From assembly GCF_026410255.1 (NCBI RefSeq), contig NZ_JAPMLL010000009.1, positions 1 through 64,000 on the forward strand: a stretch of 64,000 nt of DNA, read 5' to 3'. The notes beneath the pieces were generated by a model that was given only the letters and a program-made list of their open reading frames with translations, was not told where the DNA came from and searched no databases. This DNA comes from Xanthomarina sp. F1114. Lineage in GTDB: Bacteria; Bacteroidota; Bacteroidia; Flavobacteriales; Flavobacteriaceae. Position numbers and translations under genes: made by a program. Below, one piece after another: positions 26,504-36,688 of this stretch (positions are counted from its first letter, which is position 1; every line of letters begins with the position of its first letter).

Positions 26504-28081
26504 ATGAAAATATTATCAAAAGAACAAATTTACGAAGGCGATAAATTAACTGCCCAAAGACAAGGTATTTCTTCTACGGAATTAATGGAACGCGCGGGTG
26601 TTCAAATTTTTAATTGGTTACATACCAGAATGCAAGGTGCTCAAGTACCAATTCATGTGTTTTGTGGAATTGGTAATAATGGTGGAGATGGGTTGGTAGT
26701 TGCCAGACATTTAATTACTTATGGGTATAATGTGCATGTTTATGTAGTTAATTGTAGTAAAAAACGTTCTAAAGATTTTTTAAATAATTACGACAGAATA
26801 AAACAGGTAACAAAGAAATGGCCAATTTTATTAAACTGTAAAGAAGATTTTCCTGCTATAGATGCGAACGATATTATTATTGATGCTGTTTTTGGTATTG
26901 GTTTGAATCGAGAAGTTGGGGTATGGGTAAAACAACTATTTCAGCATTTTAAGACTTCTAAAGCATTTACTTTGGCCATAGATATTCCCTCAGGTTTGCA
27001 TACCAATCAAGTGCCAAAAGATGAAAATGGCGTTGTTTGGGCAAACTATACTTTGAGTTTTCAATCGCCTAAATTAATTTTCTTTTTACCGGATACAGCA
27101 AAATACTCCATAGAATGGGAGGTTTTAGATATAGGAATTGATAGAGAATTTTTAATTAAAATAGAAACTGAAGCTGAATTAATTGGTAAGGATGAAGTGC
27201 TCTCACTCTATCAGCCTAGGGAAAAATATTCCAATAAAGGTGATTATGGTCACGCTTTAATGGTTGGAGGAAGCTACGGCAAAATGGGTGCTGTAACTCT
27301 TGCTAGTCGTGCTACTTTAAGTTCGGGAGCAGGCTTGGTAACGGCTTATATTCCTAAATGCGGATATCATGCTCTCCAATCTTCTTTTCCAGAAGCTATG
27401 GTGTTAACTGATACAGAAGAAAAGGTACTGAGTAAAATAGAATTAGATTTTGTTCCCACGGTTGTAGGGATTGGCATTGGTTTAGGTACAGATACTAAAA
27501 CTATAAAGGCTTTAGAAGATTTTTTAAAAACTAATAAATTACCTTTAGTAGTTGACGCTGATGCTATAAATATCTTATCTAAGAAAAAAAACCTAATTAA
27601 ATTACTGCCAGAGGGAACTGTTTTAACACCTCACCCTAAAGAGTTGGAGCGTTTAATTGGTAAATGGGAAGACGATTTTGATAAGCTTAAAAAAGTAAAA
27701 GCTTTTACAAAAAAATACAATGTAATTATAGTTATAAAGGGAGCCAATACAATTACTGTTTTGGAAGATAAACTTTATGTAAATACTACAGGAAATCCTG
27801 GTTTGGCAACGGGTGGGACAGGAGACGTATTAACAGGGATTATTACAGGTTTAATTGCTCAAGGGTACAATCCGTTAATAGCTTCTGTTTTTGGAGTATA
27901 TTTACAAGGTAAATCGGCAGATATTGCTGTGCAGCACACAGGTTATCAAAGTTTAATTGCCAGTCATGTTATTGAAACTATAGGAGATGCTTATCTAGAC
28001 TTGTTTAGTCAACCAGAGCCTGTAGAACAGGAGCCAAAAACAAAAGAAAACTCCGGTAAGAAAAGGAAAGAAAAGAAATAA
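26504..28081 (+). CDS. nnr: Bifunctional NAD(P)HX epimerase/dehydratase
   Basis: This 525-residue fusion repairs hydrated NADH and NADPH. The N-terminal YjeF_N epimerase domain (residues about 1-215) has the motif CGIGNNGGDGLVVARHL. The C-terminal ADP-dependent dehydratase domain has VVDADAINIL, LTPHPKELERL and the nucleotide loop NPGLATGGTGDVLTG. A short Lys/Glu-rich tail ends the protein. The domain order and length are normal for Bacteroidota. It is followed directly by a terminator. Confidence 0.95.
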   Translation: MKILSKEQIYEGDKLTAQRQGISSTELMERAGVQIFNWLHTRMQGAQVPIHVFCGIGNNGGDGLVVARHLITYGYNVHVYVVNCSKKRSKDFLNNYDRIKQVTKKWPILLNCKEDFPAIDANDIIIDAVFGIGLNREVGVWVKQLFQHFKTSKAFTLAIDIPSGLHTNQVPKDENGVVWANYTLSFQSPKLIFFLPDTAKYSIEWEVLDIGIDREFLIKIETEAELIGKDEVLSLYQPREKYSNKGDYGHALMVGGSYGKMGAVTLASRATLSSGAGLVTAYIPKCGYHALQSSFPEAMVLTDTEEKVLSKIELDFVPTVVGIGIGLGTDTKTIKALEDFLKTNKLPLVVDADAINILSKKKNLIKLLPEGTVLTPHPKELERLIGKWEDDFDKLKKVKAFTKKYNVIIVIKGANTITVLEDKLYVNTTGNPGLATGGTGDVLTGIITGLIAQGYNPLIASVFGVYLQGKSADIAVQHTGYQSLIASHVIETIGDAYLDLFSQPEPVEQEPKTKENSGKKRKEKK

Positions 28082-28107
28082 AAAAGCCACTCTTTCGAGT
28101 GGCTTTT
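28082..28107. terminator. Bidirectional terminator between nnr and the TlpA-like gene
   Basis: An 11-bp stem (28082-28092 with 28097-28107) closes a TTTC loop. A-rich and T-rich flanks suit the convergent genes. Confidence 0.9.
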
Positions 28108-28129
28108 CAGTTTTATAATTTTAAAACTA

Positions 28130-29173
28130 TTAGATATCTAAAGTATTGAATAGCTCTTTAAGTTTTTCACTTGAAGGTCTTGGAGCATCTGGAGTTACAA
28201 TATTTCCAGCTGGATCGATCAAAATAAATCTTGGAATTCCGTTAATTTTATAATCTCTTATAAAAGGTGTTTTCCAACCTTCTGGAGCAAATATTTGAAT
28301 TCCACTTAATTCTTCATCAGCAATCATAGCTTTCCAATTTTCACGAGCTTTATCCCAAGAACCACCATGAGCCTTGTCGTCATCAATAGAAAGACTTACA
28401 AAGTTAATATTTTTTCCATGATATTCTTTTTCCAAAGCTTTTAACGACGGGATTTCTGCCTTACATGGTCCGCACCAAGTAGCCCAAACGTCAATATATG
28501 TGTATTTTCCTTTTAAGTCTTCTAAAGAAGTTGTTGTTCCATCTATATTTTCATAATTCTCAAAAGATGGAGAAGGAGCTCCTTTTGGTAATTCTTTCTT
28601 CAAATTAATAGCATCGGCTATATAGCCTTTATAAAACTTAAGCATTGGCTCAAGATTTTTATTTGCATTTAAAATTAAAGTTGAATCTAAACCCGTTTTG
28701 GAGTTATAAAATTCATCTAGTTGAATTTTTATTTTGTCCATAGCAGTGTCAAGCTCGTCAATCTCAGTTATGGTACTCAACTCATCCATATTTAATAACT
28801 CTTCTTCTTTAAGTGATTTCTGAGCTAAAAAGTTACTATTATCAGAACCAGTTCCTGTATATTTAATGGTTTCATCAAATTCCTTAGTATTTAAAGTCAG
28901 GTTAATATCATAACCATTCTTTAAGAATAAATTCGTGCTTTCATTACCGTCATAAAAATTATATACCCCAGTTTCAACTTTTAGAGTATCGCTAAAACTC
29001 CCATCATCATTCACTTTAATGGTTTTAGAATAGGTTTTTGATCTTACAACAACAGAGTCGCTACTTTTGTTTGTAATTTTTCCAGAAAAGGTTACATAAT
29101 CTTTTGGCTCTTTGGTTTCTTCCTTGCATGAAATAATTGCAATGGCACTTAATAGAAATAATATTTTTTTCAT
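28130..29173 (-). CDS. TlpA-like thioredoxin lipoprotein with N-terminal DUF4369-like domain
   Basis: This 347-residue protein carries a lipoprotein signal with C16 in AIIISCKEE. A DUF4369-like beta domain (YVTFSGKITNKSSDSVVVRS) is followed by a helical linker. The AhpC/TSA-thioredoxin domain has the redox motif WCGPC at residues 233-237 (C234, C237). The start at 29173 was chosen because it gives a proper lipoprotein signal. A longer frame would add 18 residues. Proteins of this build reduce cytochrome or envelope disulfides at the outer face of the inner membrane. Confidence 0.9.
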   Translation of the reverse strand: MKKILFLLSAIAIISCKEETKEPKDYVTFSGKITNKSSDSVVVRSKTYSKTIKVNDDGSFSDTLKVETGVYNFYDGNESTNLFLKNGYDINLTLNTKEFDETIKYTGTGSDNSNFLAQKSLKEEELLNMDELSTITEIDELDTAMDKIKIQLDEFYNSKTGLDSTLILNANKNLEPMLKFYKGYIADAINLKKELPKGAPSPSFENYENIDGTTTSLEDLKGKYTYIDVWATWCGPCKAEIPSLKALEKEYHGKNINFVSLSIDDDKAHGGSWDKARENWKAMIADEELSGIQIFAPEGWKTPFIRDYKINGIPRFILIDPAGNIVTPDAPRPSSEKLKELFNTLDI

Positions 29174-29300
29174 TGTTAGTTTTATATTTTTTATCAAAAG
29201 TAAAAGAATAATTATATTTTTCCTCATTACCGTTAATTATTAACAAATGTTTGCATAAACGATTTGTAATGCTGAATTTTGAATTTAATTTAAAAAGACC

Positions 29301-30809
29301 ATGGATAACATTCATTTAATTTCTACCAAAACACTCGATTTAAAAACACTTTATAGTATTGTTACCGAAAGTAAGCAAATACAACTTTCAGATGAAGCTA
29401 AAGAAAAAATTACTACGTGTAGAAACTATTTAGATGAAAAATTAAAAAATCAAGACGATCCAATTTATGGAATTAATACCGGTTTTGGATCCTTATATAA
29501 TGTAAAGATTACTAAAGATAATCTAACAAACCTTCAAGAAAACTTGATGATGTCTCACGCTTGTGGTACAGGAGATGAAGTTCCAGAATCTATAGTTAAA
29601 TTAATGTTGTTACTTAAAATTCAATCATTGAGTTACGGTCATAGTGGTGTACAATTGGTAACAGTTGAACGTTTGGTAGAGTTTTATAATAAGAATATAA
29701 TTCCAAAAATATATACCCAAGGTTCTTTAGGAGCTTCTGGAGATTTAGCCCCTTTAGCCCATTTAGCTTTACCTTTAATAGGAAAAGGAGAAGTGAATTA
29801 TAAGGGAGAAACATTTTCTGGCAAATCTATTTTAAAAGAATTCGATTGGGAACCAATAACCATGCAGTCTAAAGAAGGTTTAGCGCTTTTAAATGGTTCA
29901 CAATTTATGAGTGCTTATGGTATTAATTTATTATTTGAGTCTTATAAACTGTCTTATTTTGCCGATTTAATAGGAAGTATTTCTTTAGATGCTTTTGATG
30001 GCAGAATAGAACCGTTTAATGAATTGGTACATTTAGTTAGACCACATAATGGACAATTAAAAACAGCTGAACGTGTTCGGGAGTTTTTAGACGGCAGCGA
30101 ATTAATTAAACAAGAAAAAGTACATGTACAAGACCCGTATTCTTTTAGATGCATGCCTCAAGTACATGGCGCAACTAAAGATACTTTGGCTTTTGTAGAA
30201 AAAACTTTTATTACGGAAATTAATTCGGTAACAGATAATCCTAATATTTTCTCTAAGGAAGATGAAATTATTTCTGGAGGAAACTTTCATGGACAGCCTT
30301 TAGCTCTTGCTCTAGATTATTTGAAAATTTCCATGGCTGAATTAGGAAATATTTCTGAAAGACGTGTGTTTCAATTGGTTTCAGGATTAAGAGGGTTGCC
30401 AGCTTTTCTGGTAGATAGTCCAGGTTTAAATTCCGGATTTATGATTCCTCAATACACAGCCGCAAGTATTGTAAGTGCTAATAAACAGCTAGCTTCTCCT
30501 GCAAGTATTGATAGTATTGTGTCTAGTAACGGACAAGAAGATCATGTAAGTATGGGAGCCAATGCTGCAACACAAGCATATAAATTAATTGAAAATGTAA
30601 AACGTGTATTAGCTATAGAATTGTTTAATGCATCTCAAGCATTAAGTTTAAGAACCTATTTAAAATCTTCAGAATTTATTGAAAGCTTTTTAAGCTTTTA
30701 TAGAAAAGAAGTAGATTTTGTTTCTGTAGATAGAGAACTGTATAAAGATATAGAAAGTTCTATATGGTTTTTAGATACAATGCATGTAGATAGTAAAGAA
30801 CTATTTTAA
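29301..30809 (+). CDS. hutH: Histidine ammonia-lyase
   Basis: This 502-residue lyase of the aromatic amino acid lyase family has the MIO cofactor tripeptide ASG at residues 145-147, in GSLGASGDLAPLAH. The catalytic Y56 lies in YGINTGFG. The specificity position holds MSHAC (H86), and QEDHVSMGAN carries the conserved Glu, both of which fit histidine rather than tyrosine or phenylalanine. The enzyme deaminates histidine to urocanate. No hutU, hutI or hutG is nearby, so the remaining pathway, if present, is elsewhere. Confidence 0.93.
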   Translation: MDNIHLISTKTLDLKTLYSIVTESKQIQLSDEAKEKITTCRNYLDEKLKNQDDPIYGINTGFGSLYNVKITKDNLTNLQENLMMSHACGTGDEVPESIVKLMLLLKIQSLSYGHSGVQLVTVERLVEFYNKNIIPKIYTQGSLGASGDLAPLAHLALPLIGKGEVNYKGETFSGKSILKEFDWEPITMQSKEGLALLNGSQFMSAYGINLLFESYKLSYFADLIGSISLDAFDGRIEPFNELVHLVRPHNGQLKTAERVREFLDGSELIKQEKVHVQDPYSFRCMPQVHGATKDTLAFVEKTFITEINSVTDNPNIFSKEDEIISGGNFHGQPLALALDYLKISMAELGNISERRVFQLVSGLRGLPAFLVDSPGLNSGFMIPQYTAASIVSANKQLASPASIDSIVSSNGQEDHVSMGANAATQAYKLIENVKRVLAIELFNASQALSLRTYLKSSEFIESFLSFYRKEVDFVSVDRELYKDIESSIWFLDTMHVDSKELF

Positions 30810-30814
30810 TAAAA

Positions 30815-31186
30815 CTAAGAATTAGGGTTCAATTCTTTGGCCCATTCAATTGCTTTATCTAAGGATTTAAAACTATGAAATGGTTTTGATAAAAACATTT
30901 TTTCTATTTCAATATTATCTAAGCGAATTTCATTTCCTAAAACTACTGCAAACCCAATTAGGTTAGGTATTTGAGAGGTTTTAAAATAAATATTTGGATC
31001 CACAGAATACGAATTAACTCTATGGGTGATATATACAAAGTTTTTGTCTTTAAAATGAGTCTTAGAGATATCCTCCAAAATACTATTGAGTTCTGGATCT
31101 ACAGTAACACCTTCGTTCATTTTCGCAACCATATAAAAGTCGTGAATTGAAACAGTGCCAAACGGGAAAGTCAATATTTCTGACAT
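30815..31186 (-). CDS. Hypothetical protein, possible STAS/SpoIIAA-like fold
   Basis: This 123-residue cytoplasmic protein has no signal or membrane segment. The segments ILTFPFGTVSIHDFYMVAKMNEG and FAVVLGNEIRLDNIEIEKMF, and the ending SLDKAIEWAKEL, resemble the small STAS/SEC14-like proteins of Bacteroidota. The resemblance is loose. No function is assigned. It ends 5 nt from the convergent hutH. Confidence 0.6.
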   Translation of the reverse strand: MSEILTFPFGTVSIHDFYMVAKMNEGVTVDPELNSILEDISKTHFKDKNFVYITHRVNSYSVDPNIYFKTSQIPNLIGFAVVLGNEIRLDNIEIEKMFLSKPFHSFKSLDKAIEWAKELNPNS

Positions 31187-31241
31187 ATCTATAAATGTAA
31201 AAAAGGTATAGTAAAATTAGTAAATAAATAGATACTAAATT

Positions 31242-31275
31242 AAAAACGCCACTACTAAATTTGAGTGGCGTTTTT
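31242..31275. terminator. Terminator between clpC and the hypothetical gene
   Basis: A 12-bp stem (31242-31253 with 31264-31275) surrounds a 10-nt loop. On the minus strand it lies 23 nt beyond the clpC stop and also precedes the next gene. Confidence 0.85.
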
Positions 31276-31298
31276 ATAATTACTATAAACGGTAGGAA

Positions 31299-33848
31299 TT
31301 AAGATTCCGTTGGTTTTTTAGCTTTTTCAATTTTAACTATTAATTCTTGCGACTTTTTATCTAAGTCCATAAAGATAGTATCTCCTTCTTCAATATTAGA
31401 ATTAATAATTTCTTCGGCTAATTTGTCTTCAACATATTTTTGTATAGCTCTTTTTAAAGGTCTAGCACCATATTGTTTATCAAAACCTTTGTCTGCAATA
31501 TAATCTTTAGCGCTTTTACTTAATTTTAAAGTATAGTCTAGAGACTTAATACGTTCAATTAGTTTTTCTAATTCAATATCAATTATTTTATTAATGTCTT
31601 CTTTTTCTAAAGCATTAAATACAACAACATCGTCTATTCTATTTAAAAATTCAGGAGCAAATGCTTTTTTAAGAGCGTTTTCAATAACACCTCTGGCATT
31701 AGCATCTTCTTGGGCTTTCTGAGAAGATGTTCCAAAACCAACTCCGGTACCAAAGTCTTTTAGCTTTCTTGAACCAATATTAGAAGTCATGATAATAATG
31801 GTATTTCTAAAATCAATTTTTCTTCCTAAACTATCAGTTAAATAACCATCGTCAAGAACTTGTAAAAGCATATTAAAGACATCTGGGTGAGCCTTTTCAA
31901 TTTCATCTAAAAGTACTACAGCATATGGTTTGCGTCTAATTTTTTCAGTTAATTGACCACCTTCTTCATAACCTACGTATCCTGGAGGTGCTCCAACTAA
32001 TCTTGAAATGGCAAATTTCTCCATATATTCACTCATATCTATTCTTACAAGAGAATCTTCGCTATCAAACAATTGTTTAGATAAAACCTTTGCTAATTGG
32101 GTTTTACCAACTCCTGTCTGACCTAAAAAGATAAACGACCCAATAGGCTTATTGGGGTCTTTTAGTCCGGCTCTGTTTCTTTGAATAGCTTTTACCACTT
32201 TAGCAACAGCTTCATCCTGACCAATAACTTTTCCTTTTATTAATTCTGGTAATTGCGCTAATTTGGAACTTTCTGCTTGTGCTATTCTATTTACTGGAAT
32301 TCCAGTCATCATGGATACCACATCGGCTACATTTTCTTCAGTTACAACTTCACGATGTAATTTTGTATCCTCTTCCCATTTTTCTTGCGCTACGGCTAAA
32401 TCTTTTTCTATTCGTTTTTCGTCGTCTCTAAGTTTAGCGGCTTCTTCATATTTTTGTTTTTTAACAACCGAAGTCTTAGATTCTTTAACTTCTTCTAATT
32501 GTTTTTCAAGTTCTAAAATTTGTTTAGGAACATTGATGTTTTTAATATGTACACGAGAACCTGCTTCATCTAAAGCATCAATAGCTTTATCTGGTAAAAA
32601 ACGCTCTGTCATGTATCTATTCGTTAATTTTACACAAGCTTCAATAGCTTCAGGTGTATAATCTACATTGTGATGCGTTTCGTATTTGTCCTTAATATTG
32701 TTTAGTATCTCTATAGTTTCTTCAACTGTAGTAGGTTCAATAATTACCTTTTGAAAGCGACGTTCTAATGCACCATCTTTCTCAATATATTGACGGTATT
32801 CATCTAAAGTTGTTGCTCCAACACACTGAATTTCTCCACGGGCTAAAGCAGGCTTAAACATATTTGATGCATCTAAGCTTCCAGTGGCTCCACCAGCTCC
32901 AACAATAGTATGAATTTCATCTATAAACAATATAATGTCATCATTCTTTTCTAGCTCGTTCATAACAGCTTTCATACGCTCTTCGAACTGACCTCTATAT
33001 TTTGTTCCTGCAACTAAGCTGGCTAAATCTAGAGTTACTACACGTTTGTTAAATAGAATTCTAGATACTTTACGTTTAACAATTCTATTAGCTAAACCTT
33101 CGGCTATGGCCGATTTACCAACACCCGGCTCTCCAATTAAAAGGGGGTTGTTTTTCTTTCTTCTACTCAAAATTTGAGAGACACGTTCTATTTCTTTTTC
33201 ACGTCCAACAACTGGATCTAATTTTCCTTCTTCTGCCATGGCAGTTAAATCACGACCAAAATTATCTAATACTGGTGTTTTAGATTTTTTATTGGCTTTC
33301 GAGGAAGGAGAATTAAATAAGTTCTCTTTAGACGTATCGTCATCCATGTTCGCATCATCATCTTGAAATGATTCTGCTTTTGGTTCTATATAATCATCTT
33401 CGTTAGTAATCATAAACTTAAATTGTTCTTTTGCATTATCATAATCTACTTTCAGCTTATTTAAAAGCTTGGTTGTAGGGTCATTTTCATTTCTTAAAAT
33501 ACAAAGCAGTAAATGCGCTGTATTTATAGAAGTGCTTTGAAATAATTTTGCTTCTAAAAATGTTGTTTTTAAAGCTCGTTCTGCTTGTCTGGTTAAGTGT
33601 AGGTTCTTTTTTTCGTTCGAGACTACGGCTACATTAGGGTTTGCAGGACTTAATATTTCAACTTTACGTCTTAAATGGTTTAAATCGATTTCTAAAGCAT
33701 TTAAAATGTTTATGGCTTTGCCATCTCCGTCACGCAGTAAACCAAGCATTAAATGTTCTGTGCCAATAAAATCGTGTCCTAATCGTAAGGCCTCTTCTTT
33801 ACTATAGGCAATTACATCTTTTACTCTTGGGGAAAAATTATCATCCAT
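31299..33848 (-). CDS. clpC: ATP-dependent Clp protease ATP-binding subunit ClpC
   Basis: This 849-residue Hsp100 protein begins with a double Clp_N domain (residues about 1-150). A linker of acidic and Ser residues follows, then AAA+ D1 with Walker A GEPGVGKSA. A middle domain contains the UVR-type motif QKYEEAAKLRDDEKRIEK, which marks ClpC rather than ClpA or ClpB. D2 follows with Walker A GQTGVGKTQ, and a C-terminal D2-small domain closes the protein. It unfolds substrates for ClpP, which is not in the window. An upstream regulatory region of about 260 nt separates it from the divergent gyrA. Confidence 0.96.
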   Translation of the reverse strand: MDDNFSPRVKDVIAYSKEEALRLGHDFIGTEHLMLGLLRDGDGKAINILNALEIDLNHLRRKVEILSPANPNVAVVSNEKKNLHLTRQAERALKTTFLEAKLFQSTSINTAHLLLCILRNENDPTTKLLNKLKVDYDNAKEQFKFMITNEDDYIEPKAESFQDDDANMDDDTSKENLFNSPSSKANKKSKTPVLDNFGRDLTAMAEEGKLDPVVGREKEIERVSQILSRRKKNNPLLIGEPGVGKSAIAEGLANRIVKRKVSRILFNKRVVTLDLASLVAGTKYRGQFEERMKAVMNELEKNDDIILFIDEIHTIVGAGGATGSLDASNMFKPALARGEIQCVGATTLDEYRQYIEKDGALERRFQKVIIEPTTVEETIEILNNIKDKYETHHNVDYTPEAIEACVKLTNRYMTERFLPDKAIDALDEAGSRVHIKNINVPKQILELEKQLEEVKESKTSVVKKQKYEEAAKLRDDEKRIEKDLAVAQEKWEEDTKLHREVVTEENVADVVSMMTGIPVNRIAQAESSKLAQLPELIKGKVIGQDEAVAKVVKAIQRNRAGLKDPNKPIGSFIFLGQTGVGKTQLAKVLSKQLFDSEDSLVRIDMSEYMEKFAISRLVGAPPGYVGYEEGGQLTEKIRRKPYAVVLLDEIEKAHPDVFNMLLQVLDDGYLTDSLGRKIDFRNTIIIMTSNIGSRKLKDFGTGVGFGTSSQKAQEDANARGVIENALKKAFAPEFLNRIDDVVVFNALEKEDINKIIDIELEKLIERIKSLDYTLKLSKSAKDYIADKGFDKQYGARPLKRAIQKYVEDKLAEEIINSNIEEGDTIFMDLDKKSQELIVKIEKAKKPTES

Positions 33849-34107
33849 ATTTCAATCCTTTCTTCATTAAAAATACTAAATTCATCTCAATAAAATCAAA
33901 AACTATACCTTAAAATATAGGTTTTGTGCTAATAGACAAAAAAAACTTTACAAAATCAAAATATTTAACAGCTTACTTATTAAATAAATCGTCTGTAGAT
34001 TGTTAATAAAAAACTTCAAAAAAAACATAAGAAAGACCTACTATGACTGATGAATTGGTTATATTAGCACGATTTGAAAAACTTGAAAAAACTAATTTAA
34101 TTTATAT

Positions 34108-36660
34108 ATGACAGAAGGAGAAAAACTCATTCCAATTAATATTGAAGATGAGATGAAATCGGCTTACATTGATTATTCAATGTCAGTCATTGTGTCACGT
34201 GCCTTACCAGATGTAAGAGACGGTTTAAAACCAGTTCATAGACGTGTACTTTTTGGAATGCACGAACTCGGAATTAGGGCTACTGGAGCACATAAAAAAT
34301 CTGCCAGAATTGTTGGGGAAGTTTTAGGTAAGTATCACCCACATGGAGATACATCGGTTTATGACACTATGGTACGTATGGCTCAAGAATGGAGTTTGCG
34401 TTATATGCTTGTAGACGGACAAGGTAACTTTGGTTCTGTGGATGGAGATAGTCCAGCAGCAATGCGTTATACAGAAGCGCGTATGCGAAAAATATCTGAA
34501 GATATGTTGGCGGATATCGATAAGGAAACCGTCGATCATAAGTTGAATTTTGACGACACGTTAAAAGAACCAACGGTATTACCAACAAGAATTCCTGGGC
34601 TTTTGGTTAATGGAGCTTCAGGTATTGCCGTAGGTATGGCTACCAATATGCCTCCGCATAACTTAAGCGAGGTTGTAGATGGAACTATTGCTTATATCGA
34701 TAATCATGATATTGAAATAGATGAGTTAATTACATATATAAAAGCCCCAGATTTCCCTACAGGGGGAACCATTTACGGTTACGATGGCGTAAAAGAAGCT
34801 TTTCATACAGGTCGTGGACGAGTTGTCATGAGAGCCAAAGCCGTTATTGAAGAAGTTCAAGGAAGAGAATGTATTATTGTAACAGAAATTCCTTACCAAG
34901 TCAATAAAGCAGACATGATTAAAAAGACTGCCGATTTGGTTAATGAAAAGAAAATGGATGGTATTGCTAGTATCCGTGACGAATCTGATAGAAGTGGAAT
35001 GCGTATTGTTTACGTGTTAAAAAGAGATGCCATTCCAAATATAGTTTTAAATAAACTTTTTAAATATACAGCTCTACAGTCTTCTTTTAGTGTAAATAAT
35101 ATTGCATTAGTTAACGGAAGACCACAATTGTTAAATTTAAAAGAATTAATCCATTATTTTGTTGAACATAGACACGATGTTGTAGTTAGAAGAACAACTT
35201 ACGAATTACGCAAAGCAGAAGAACGTGCTCATATTCTTGAAGGATTAATTATTGCTTCAGATAATATAGATGAGGTTATAGCACTTATCCGTGCATCTTC
35301 TAATGCAGATGAAGCTAGAGCCAAACTTATTGAACGCTTTGAGCTTTCAGAAATTCAAGCTAAGGCTATTGTTGAAATGCGTTTGCGTCAACTTACAGGT
35401 TTAGAACAAGATAAATTACGTTCAGAATACGACGAATTGATGATAACCATTGAAGATTTAAAAGACATTCTTGCTAAAAAAGAACGTCGTATGGAAATCA
35501 TTAAAACCGAATTAGAAGAAGTTAAAAATAAGTACGGAGACGATCGTCGTTCTGTTATTGAATACGCTGGAGGAGATTTAAGTATTGAAGATATGATTCC
35601 AGACGAGAAAGTAGTTATTACAATTTCTCATGCAGGATATATTAAACGTACATCTCTTACAGAATACAAAACACAGAATAGAGGAGGAGTTGGACAAAAA
35701 GCTTCGACTACTAGAAACGAAGACTTTTTAGAGTACTTATTTGTTGGTACCAACCACCAGTATATGTTATTCTTTACTCAGAAAGGAAAATGTTTCTGGA
35801 TGCGAGTTTACGAAATTCCTGAAGGAAGTAAAACATCTAAAGGTCGTGCAATTCAAAACCTAATTAACATAGAACAAGACGATTCTGTTAAAGCTTTTAT
35901 TTGTACACAAGATTTAAAAGACGAAGATTATATTAATAGTCATTACGTTATCATGGCAACCAAAAAAGGTCAGGTAAAGAAAACTTCTTTAGAGCAGTAC
36001 TCTAGACCAAGAGCTAACGGAATTAATGCCATTACAATTAAAGATGATGACGAATTACTAGAAGCAAAATTAACTACAGGAGAAAGTGAAGTGATGCTAG
36101 CTTTAAAATCTGGTAAAGCCATTAGATTTGAAGAAGCTAAAACGCGTCCAATGGGAAGAAATGCCTCTGGAGTTAGAGGGATTCGTTTAGCAGATGAAAA
36201 AACAGATGAAGTTGTTGGTATGATTGCTGTAGACGATATGGAAAGCGATATTCTTGTTGTTTCTGAAAACGGTTATGGAAAACGTTCTAGTTTAGAAGAT
36301 TACAGAATTACTAACCGTGGCGGAAAAGGAGTTAAAACCATTTCTATTACAGAAAAAACCGGAAACTTAGTAGCTATCAAGAACGTAACAGATAACGATG
36401 ATTTAATGATTATTAACAAATCTGGTGTTGCTATTAGAATGGCTGTTCAAGATTTAAGAGTAATGGGAAGAGCCACACAAGGTGTCAAGCTTATTAACTT
36501 AAAAGGAAACGATTCTATTGCAGCCGTAGCTAAAGTTATGCATGATGAAGATGAAGTAGAGTTAGATGAAAATGGAGATGTCATTCCTTCCGAATCTACT
36601 GAAATCGAAAATCAAACTGAAGATGGCACAACTCTTGATAAATCAGACGAAGAAGAATAA
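34108..36660 (+). CDS. gyrA: DNA gyrase subunit A
   Basis: This 850-residue protein has the breakage-reunion domain with catalytic Y121 in AMRYTEARM and the [23 protein letters not shown] region. The GyrA box is in QNRGGVG, and the six-bladed C-terminal beta-pinwheel has repeated motifs such as NRGGKGVK and GRATQGVK. An acidic Glu/Asp-rich tail ends the protein. In the quinolone-determining region the residues matching E. coli S83 and D87 are T82 and D86, the usual pair in Flavobacterium-type wild-type sequences. It supercoils DNA together with GyrB. Confidence 0.97.
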   Translation: MTEGEKLIPINIEDEMKSAYIDYSMSVIVSRALPDVRDGLKPVHRRVLFGMHELGIRATGAHKKSARIVGEVLGKYHPHGDTSVYDTMVRMAQEWSLRYMLVDGQGNFGSVDGDSPAAMRYTEARMRKISEDMLADIDKETVDHKLNFDDTLKEPTVLPTRIPGLLVNGASGIAVGMATNMPPHNLSEVVDGTIAYIDNHDIEIDELITYIKAPDFPTGGTIYGYDGVKEAFHTGRGRVVMRAKAVIEEVQGRECIIVTEIPYQVNKADMIKKTADLVNEKKMDGIASIRDESDRSGMRIVYVLKRDAIPNIVLNKLFKYTALQSSFSVNNIALVNGRPQLLNLKELIHYFVEHRHDVVVRRTTYELRKAEERAHILEGLIIASDNIDEVIALIRASSNADEARAKLIERFELSEIQAKAIVEMRLRQLTGLEQDKLRSEYDELMITIEDLKDILAKKERRMEIIKTELEEVKNKYGDDRRSVIEYAGGDLSIEDMIPDEKVVITISHAGYIKRTSLTEYKTQNRGGVGQKASTTRNEDFLEYLFVGTNHQYMLFFTQKGKCFWMRVYEIPEGSKTSKGRAIQNLINIEQDDSVKAFICTQDLKDEDYINSHYVIMATKKGQVKKTSLEQYSRPRANGINAITIKDDDELLEAKLTTGESEVMLALKSGKAIRFEEAKTRPMGRNASGVRGIRLADEKTDEVVGMIAVDDMESDILVVSENGYGKRSSLEDYRITNRGGKGVKTISITEKTGNLVAIKNVTDNDDLMIINKSGVAIRMAVQDLRVMGRATQGVKLINLKGNDSIAAVAKVMHDEDEVELDENGDVIPSESTEIENQTEDGTTLDKSDEEE

Positions 36661-36688
36661 AAAAAAATAATTTAATAAACTAAAAACA

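Noticed and set aside
34345-34370. T82 in GyrA as a possible quinolone-resistance change
   Set aside because: Thr at this position is, as far as I recall, wild type in Flavobacterium-type sequences, and D86 is unchanged, so it is not evidence of resistance.
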